Positions 60,741 to 64,000 of a stretch of 64,000 nucleotides of DNA are shown one piece after another; the stretch's first letter is position 1; each line of letters opens with the position of its first letter. Under the pieces are notes generated by a model. The model ran no database searches, had not been told where the DNA came from, and saw only the letters and a list, made by a program, of their open reading frames with translations. Position numbers and translations under genes: made by a program. The DNA comes from Streptomyces spectabilis. GTDB lineage: Bacteria; Actinomycetota; Actinomycetes; Streptomycetales; Streptomycetaceae. The stretch is taken from positions 3,358,501 through 3,422,500 of the forward strand of contig NZ_CP023690.1 in NCBI RefSeq assembly GCF_008704795.1, written 5' to 3'.

Positions 60741-61439
60741 ATGGGACTCCGAATTTTCGAGACCGACCCGGACGCTATGCCGAAGAACTCGTTCAGTGAT
60801 GACACGGTGGGGCGCTTTCACGCGGGCCGACTGGTCAACGGGCTTCCGGAACAGCTCAGTGAGTGGCGTGTGACGACTGGTGACCCGGAGGTTGCCGCTG
60901 CTATTGCTCAGCTCATGGGCGGGCAGCCGGAAGAGACCGACTCCACTTCCGAGAACTTCATTGAGGTTCTGACCGCTCAGAGCAAGGTCAAGATTGTGCT
61001 TTCCGGTGCTGACGCGGTGACCTCGGATATGAAGCTGTGGAACGCATCGAATCTTATCCACCACTGCGATGGCGTCGAGTACCTGTCTCCGGACGAGGAC
61101 CGGGGTAAGGCGTGCGGTTGCCCCGCTCTGATGGAGGACCGTAAGGCAGCCGCGAAGAGCAAGCGCGGCCCCGCGCCGAGCATCGCAGTAACGTTCCGCC
61201 TCGCTGAGGATTACGACCTTGGCCTTTTCCGGTTCCAGACCGGTTCGTGGAAGTTGGCCGAGACGCTGCACGAGATCGGCAACGCGCTGGACCGTATCGG
61301 CGGGGAAGCCCTCGCCGAACTGTCGCTAGAGCTGGTCGAGTACACCACGAAGAAGGGCCGGGACGTGTCGTACCGCAAGCCGGTCATTCGCGTACTGAAG
61401 TCGTGGAACGACGCGGTGAGCGACGCGCCGACGTTCTAG
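60741..61439 (+). CDS. Recombination directionality factor, phiC31 gp3-like (232 aa)
   Basis: The N-terminus MGLRIFETDPDAMPKNSFSD followed by DDTVGRFHAGRLVNG and EWRVTTGDPEVAAAI is the pattern I remember for the gp3-type proteins annotated as RDF; the C-terminal YTTKKGRDVSYRKPVIRVLK also fits. In phiC31-like phages gp3 binds the integrase and reverses it toward excision. It lies 21 kb from the integrase. A role in DNA binding unrelated to excision cannot be excluded. Confidence 0.65.
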   Translation: MGLRIFETDPDAMPKNSFSDDTVGRFHAGRLVNGLPEQLSEWRVTTGDPEVAAAIAQLMGGQPEETDSTSENFIEVLTAQSKVKIVLSGADAVTSDMKLWNASNLIHHCDGVEYLSPDEDRGKACGCPALMEDRKAAAKSKRGPAPSIAVTFRLAEDYDLGLFRFQTGSWKLAETLHEIGNALDRIGGEALAELSLELVEYTTKKGRDVSYRKPVIRVLKSWNDAVSDAPTF

Positions 61440-61445
61440 CCGGCG

Positions 61446-61473
61446 AGGGGCCCGGGTGCATGCTCGGGCCCCT
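61446..61473 (+). terminator. Terminator before methyltransferase
   Basis: AGGGGCCCG and CGGGCCCCT form a 9-bp GC stem, followed by TTTC, then TCTGGGGGTA as ribosome-binding site. An ATG at 61460 is buried in the hairpin loop. Confidence 0.75.
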
Positions 61474-61492
61474 TTCTTCTGGGGGTACTCAC

Positions 61493-62005
61493 ATTCCGAT
61501 TCTGGAACTGTGCGCCGGATACGGGGGTATCGGCAGGGCTGTTGAGGCTCTGACCGGGGACAGAATAAAGATCGTGGCGGAGATCGATCCGTACGCGTCG
61601 CTGATCCTCGCCACCCGATATCCGCATGCGCGCAACATCGGAGACATAACCAAATTTGACTGGTCCACCATTGCGGGAGAGGTGGACATCGTTACGGCAG
61701 GGTTCCCGTGTCAAGACATTTCGAACGCGGGGAAACGGGCGGGGATTCATGGTGAGAGGTCGGGTATCTGGGAAAGCGTTCTCGGGGCCGTTCGCGTTCT
61801 TCGACCACGGTTCGTTTTCCTGGAGAACGTATCCGCCATCCGAAACAGGGGCCTCGCGCACGTACTCGCGGGACTGGCCGAGACACGGTATGACACGCGG
61901 TGGTGTTGCCATCGGGCGTCCGCAGTTGGAGCCGCCCACCACAGAGATAGATGGTTCCTCGTTGCCGCCTCTGCTGCCGACTCCTCTCGCATCCGACGCG
62001 ACTAA
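61493..62005 (+). CDS. Cytosine-C5 methyltransferase, alpha part (170 aa)
   Basis: Motif I LELCAGYGGIGRAVEAL at the very start, motif IV GFPCQDISNAG with Cys73, motif VI VFLENVSAIRNRGL (E111) and motif VIII-like HHRDRWFLVA; the protein stops soon after. The recognition domain and motifs IX-X are on another frame that overlaps (61749-62549). The start appears to be ATT 61493, seven bases after GGGGG, as the family begins MPILELCAGYGG; no ATG, GTG or TTG is suitable except one inside the terminator hairpin. Confidence 0.78.
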   Translation: MPILELCAGYGGIGRAVEALTGDRIKIVAEIDPYASLILATRYPHARNIGDITKFDWSTIAGEVDIVTAGFPCQDISNAGKRAGIHGERSGIWESVLGAVRVLRPRFVFLENVSAIRNRGLAHVLAGLAETRYDTRWCCHRASAVGAAHHRDRWFLVAASAADSSRIRRD

Positions 62006-62549
62006 GGGCCCGGACTTCGCGCGAGACGACCGGCAGGGAAGCGGCGGACAGGATCTCGTTACCGCAGTGGCGCGGCTCTTCGACAAGGAACGTGCGCACA
62101 AGCTGTTCAAGACGCCGACGGCGAATTTGGGCAGCAATGGCGCCCCGCAGCATCCCGACAAACGGCGTGCGGGCGGGCACGGGCCGACACTCGATGACGA
62201 GGTTTCGTTCCTGTTGCCCGTGGACCCGGACGTTGCCGAGGAGACCCCGGGAGCCTTCCACAGCCCGCCGGAATGGTGGGCCGATTACGGGCCCGCTGTG
62301 CACCGTTGGGAAACCCTGATGGGCTCGCCGGCTCCGGTCCCGGTGGAGTTCGGCCCCCGCGGCGGGCGGCGCCTCGCGTCCGTGTTCGCCGAGTGGCTAA
62401 TGGGACTGCCCCGGGGGTGGATCACTCACATTCCCGGGCTCAACCGGTCGCGTCAGCTCAAGGCAGCCGGAAACGGGGTCGTGTCCCAACAGGCATTCGC
62501 GGCGTATCTGCATCTGCTCAACTACAAGGAAGAGGCCAACGATGGGTAA
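61749..62549 (+). CDS. Cytosine-C5 methyltransferase, beta part (266 aa)
   Basis: Encoded in the +1 frame relative to the alpha part and overlapping it by 257 bases. The N-terminal 90 residues read SFSWRTYPPSETGASRTYSR and LLPTPLASDATKG, as in phage methyltransferase variable regions; the C-terminal 80 residues have the TRD-to-motif X pattern (FAEWLMGLPRGWIT, LKAAGNGVVSQQ). ATG 61749 follows GGCGGGG. This looks like a split enzyme of the M.AquI kind or a frameshifted gene. Target sequence unknown. Confidence 0.72.
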   Translation: MVRGRVSGKAFSGPFAFFDHGSFSWRTYPPSETGASRTYSRDWPRHGMTRGGVAIGRPQLEPPTTEIDGSSLPPLLPTPLASDATKGPDFARDDRQGSGGQDLVTAVARLFDKERAHKLFKTPTANLGSNGAPQHPDKRRAGGHGPTLDDEVSFLLPVDPDVAEETPGAFHSPPEWWADYGPAVHRWETLMGSPAPVPVEFGPRGGRRLASVFAEWLMGLPRGWITHIPGLNRSRQLKAAGNGVVSQQAFAAYLHLLNYKEEANDG

Positions 62550-62826
62550 GCGGGGGGTCGTCACCGACTACGGGGGCGAGGAGCTGTACCGGGGGGATTT
62601 GGTCGCGTACGCGGCACGGCAGGGAAACCGGGTGCGTATGGCTGACGCCATCGTGGACCGGGTGACAACTCGCCTTGTGGACGGGCGACTTAGGCCGATG
62701 CTGCGCATCCGCCCTACCGGCACTGAATCGGGTTTCGCTAAGCGCCGGTCTCTCCGGAAGGAGTGGATCACGTCGGAACATGTCCGCTTGATCATCCCTG
62801 ATGTGACGGGCGAGCGAGACCAGTAA
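62542..62826 (+). CDS. Small hypothetical protein (94 aa)
   Basis: ATG overlaps the preceding stop region by eight bases. Basic protein with VVTDYGGEELYRGDLVAYAA and RSLRKEWITSEHVRLIIPDV; beta-rich, probably DNA- or RNA-binding SH3-like. Not recognised. Confidence 0.55.
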   Translation: MGKRGVVTDYGGEELYRGDLVAYAARQGNRVRMADAIVDRVTTRLVDGRLRPMLRIRPTGTESGFAKRRSLRKEWITSEHVRLIIPDVTGERDQ

Positions 62827-62842
62827 CACGCACGACCAGAGA

Positions 62843-62874
62843 GGACCGGACTTCCCTATGAGGGGGTCCGGTCC
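62843..62874 (+). terminator. Terminator before early gene pair
   Basis: GGACCGGAC and GTCCGGTCC form a perfect 9-bp stem, followed by TTTCG and a GGGGGG ribosome-binding site. Confidence 0.8.
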
Positions 62875-62891
62875 TTTCGTTTGGGGGGACA

Positions 62892-63077
62892 GTGATTTAC
62901 GAGTTGAGTGCCGACTACGCGCCGCCCATCGGGGACGTGCGTGAACTCAGTGCGGGTGACGAACTGTGGCTAATGCCCGGGTGGAAGACCCGTCCGGACT
63001 GGCTTCGCTATCTCGCCGCTGCGGCACACGCGATGGGGCGCGGGTGCGTGATCCGGCAGGGGGAAGCCGATGGCTAA
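62892..63077 (+). CDS. Small hypothetical protein (61 aa)
   Basis: GTG after GGGGGGACA. The product reads IYELSADYAPPIGDVRELSA and WLRYLAAAAHAMGRGCVIRQ. It overlaps the nuclease gene by eight bases, so the two are co-translated. Function unknown. Confidence 0.5.
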   Translation: MIYELSADYAPPIGDVRELSAGDELWLMPGWKTRPDWLRYLAAAAHAMGRGCVIRQGEADG

Positions 63078-63600
63078 CCCGAACAAGCGACGCGGGACGG
63101 CATGGGAAAGCGCAATACGCGACTACCTGAATTGGTACCTCGGCCTGGTGGACGAGACCGGAGCATTCCGTAACCCGCTCTCGGGCGAGAACATCCGCCG
63201 AGCCGCACAAGAGGGCGCGAAGGATGTCGGCGACATCCACGCGGCCCCGTTCATCATCGAAGCAAAGGACGTGAAGTCTCCCGCGGTCCCAACGTGGCTA
63301 CGACAAGCCGACGTTGAGGCACGGCACGCGGGTTTCCCGTACGGCGTGGTCGTCCACAAGGTGCGGCGGGCGGCGGTGTGGAACGGGCGCGTGCACATGT
63401 CGGTGCGGACGTGGACCCGGGTTCGGCTTGCCCTCGGCATGCCCGCCGTGGAGTTCGCCGCGGCGTACGGCTGGACTACCTCGCTGCGCGGGCTCGACAC
63501 GTCGCGCTGGTACATGACCACCACCGTGTGGGATCTCGGGCGCCTACTCGCCGACTACCGCAGCACCGTGGCGGGGGTGAGCGGGCATGCTGCTGTCTGA
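63070..63600 (+). CDS. Endonuclease / Holliday-junction resolvase-like (176 aa)
   Basis: The core GAKDVGDIHAAPFIIEAKDV gives a D...ExK catalytic triad of the PD-(D/E)XK type, preceded by a basic start ANPNKRRGTAWESA. Phage proteins with this form resolve recombination intermediates or trim branched DNA before packaging. Start overlaps the previous gene. Confidence 0.75.
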   Translation: MANPNKRRGTAWESAIRDYLNWYLGLVDETGAFRNPLSGENIRRAAQEGAKDVGDIHAAPFIIEAKDVKSPAVPTWLRQADVEARHAGFPYGVVVHKVRRAAVWNGRVHMSVRTWTRVRLALGMPAVEFAAAYGWTTSLRGLDTSRWYMTTTVWDLGRLLADYRSTVAGVSGHAAV

Positions 63601-64000
63601 TCTGCTCGCCCGGTTCGATCAGGTGACGGACCAGGCGGACGGCGGGTACCTCGCCGCGTGCCCCTCACATCCGGACTCGCGCCCCTCGCTGCGCATATGG
63701 AGGGGCGAGGACCTGAAAGTACGGCTCACATGCCGTACGGGCTGTGCCACCGCGGACGTGATCGCAGCGGCGCGGCTGTCCTGGTCGGACCTGTTCGACG
63801 TGAGCGGCCCCGGGGCCACCGTGTCCGCCGAGCGCCCCGAGCTGGTGCCCGTCGCGCAGACTGCCGCGCTCGCCGCGTACGTGGACCGGACCTCGCTCGC
63901 CCTCGGCGACTACGGGGCCGAGTGGTCCGAGCGGGCCCGGACGTACCTCGCCGACCGGTTCGGGCTCGACCTGGAGACCGCCGCGGAACTCGGGCTCGGC
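63587..64000 (+). CDS. DNA primase, zinc-binding N-terminus, 3' truncated by window
   Basis: ATG overlaps the preceding stop. The first 60 residues carry CPSHPDSRPSL and LTCRTGC, the CHC2-type zinc motif of primases, which primes DNA synthesis at the phage origin. The frame is open to the window end, so the polymerase or helicase part lies outside. The CxxH...CxxxC layout is complete. Confidence 0.75.
   Translation, partial: MLLSDLLARFDQVTDQADGGYLAACPSHPDSRPSLRIWRGEDLKVRLTCRTGCATADVIAAARLSWSDLFDVSGPGATVSAERPELVPVAQTAALAAYVDRTSLALGDYGAEWSERARTYLADRFGLDLETAAELGLG

Larger units (their letters stand above)
37679..64000. mobile_element. Prophage 2 with large serine integrase (left part)
   Basis: A serine integrase is followed by HNH genes, a complete siphovirus late operon, lysis genes and an early region that runs past the window end. 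The left end is placed near the dyad before the integrase; the right end and repressor are not in the window. Base composition is less GC-extreme than the flanking core, most clearly in the tail genes from 50 to 57 kb. Confidence 0.85.

Noticed and set aside
61247..61492. Methyltransferase extended upstream
   Set aside because: This part overlaps the gp3-like gene and a terminator hairpin and reads as Arg/Gly-rich noise; the family starts at LELCAGYGG.

Overview
The window looks like a Streptomyces chromosome: very GC-rich, many GTG starts, tRNA and core genes of actinomycete type. It carries two different siphovirus-type prophage segments separated by about 8 kb of chromosomal core.

Region 1 (1 to about 29,728) is the right-hand part of a first integrated element; its left end and integrase lie outside the window. 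It opens with a module of the kind found on pSAM2-type integrative conjugative elements: small coupled genes, Spd-like membrane proteins, and a TraB/FtsK-type DNA translocase at 2963-5089. A cluster of 8-base repeats just after the translocase resembles a cis-acting transfer locus. A complete siphovirus late operon follows: HNH nuclease, terminases, portal, MuF protein, scaffold, capsid, connectors, tail tube, frameshifted tail chaperones, tape measure, tail-tip protein, beta-helix fibre, amidase, two holin-like proteins and a membrane-anchored collagen-like protein. After a strong terminator come a helix-turn-helix regulator and three small cargo genes. The element ends at the 3' end of a tRNA(CAU) gene, the expected geometry for tyrosine-integrase insertion.

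Region 2 (29,729-37,600) is chromosomal core: tRNA(CAU), two tandem tRNA-Asn genes, a YtxH-like protein, an FGGY sugar kinase, a heterodimeric ABC exporter and, on the minus strand, a group 1/2 sigma-70 factor.

Region 3 (about 37,680 to the window end) is a second prophage with a large serine integrase at its left end, immediately upstream of the sigma gene. After the integrase lie 0.9 kb of structured non-coding DNA (an inverted-end AT-rich element, 60-bp tandem dyad repeats, a tRNA-like sequence), HNH genes, a secreted protein on the minus strand, then a second late operon in the same order as the first, a lysis cassette, and an early region: dNMP kinase, Cas4/RecB-like nuclease, a probable gp3-type recombination directionality factor, a cytosine methyltransferase split over two overlapping frames, a resolvase-like nuclease and the start of a primase. 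Intrinsic terminators recur directly upstream of ribosome-binding sites throughout this prophage.

The most interesting signals are the conjugation-like module inside a prophage, the non-coding array next to the serine integrase with matching sequences elsewhere in the prophage, and the overlapping split methyltransferase with an apparent ATT start. All functional names are from reading the sequence and remembered family features; no database search was run.
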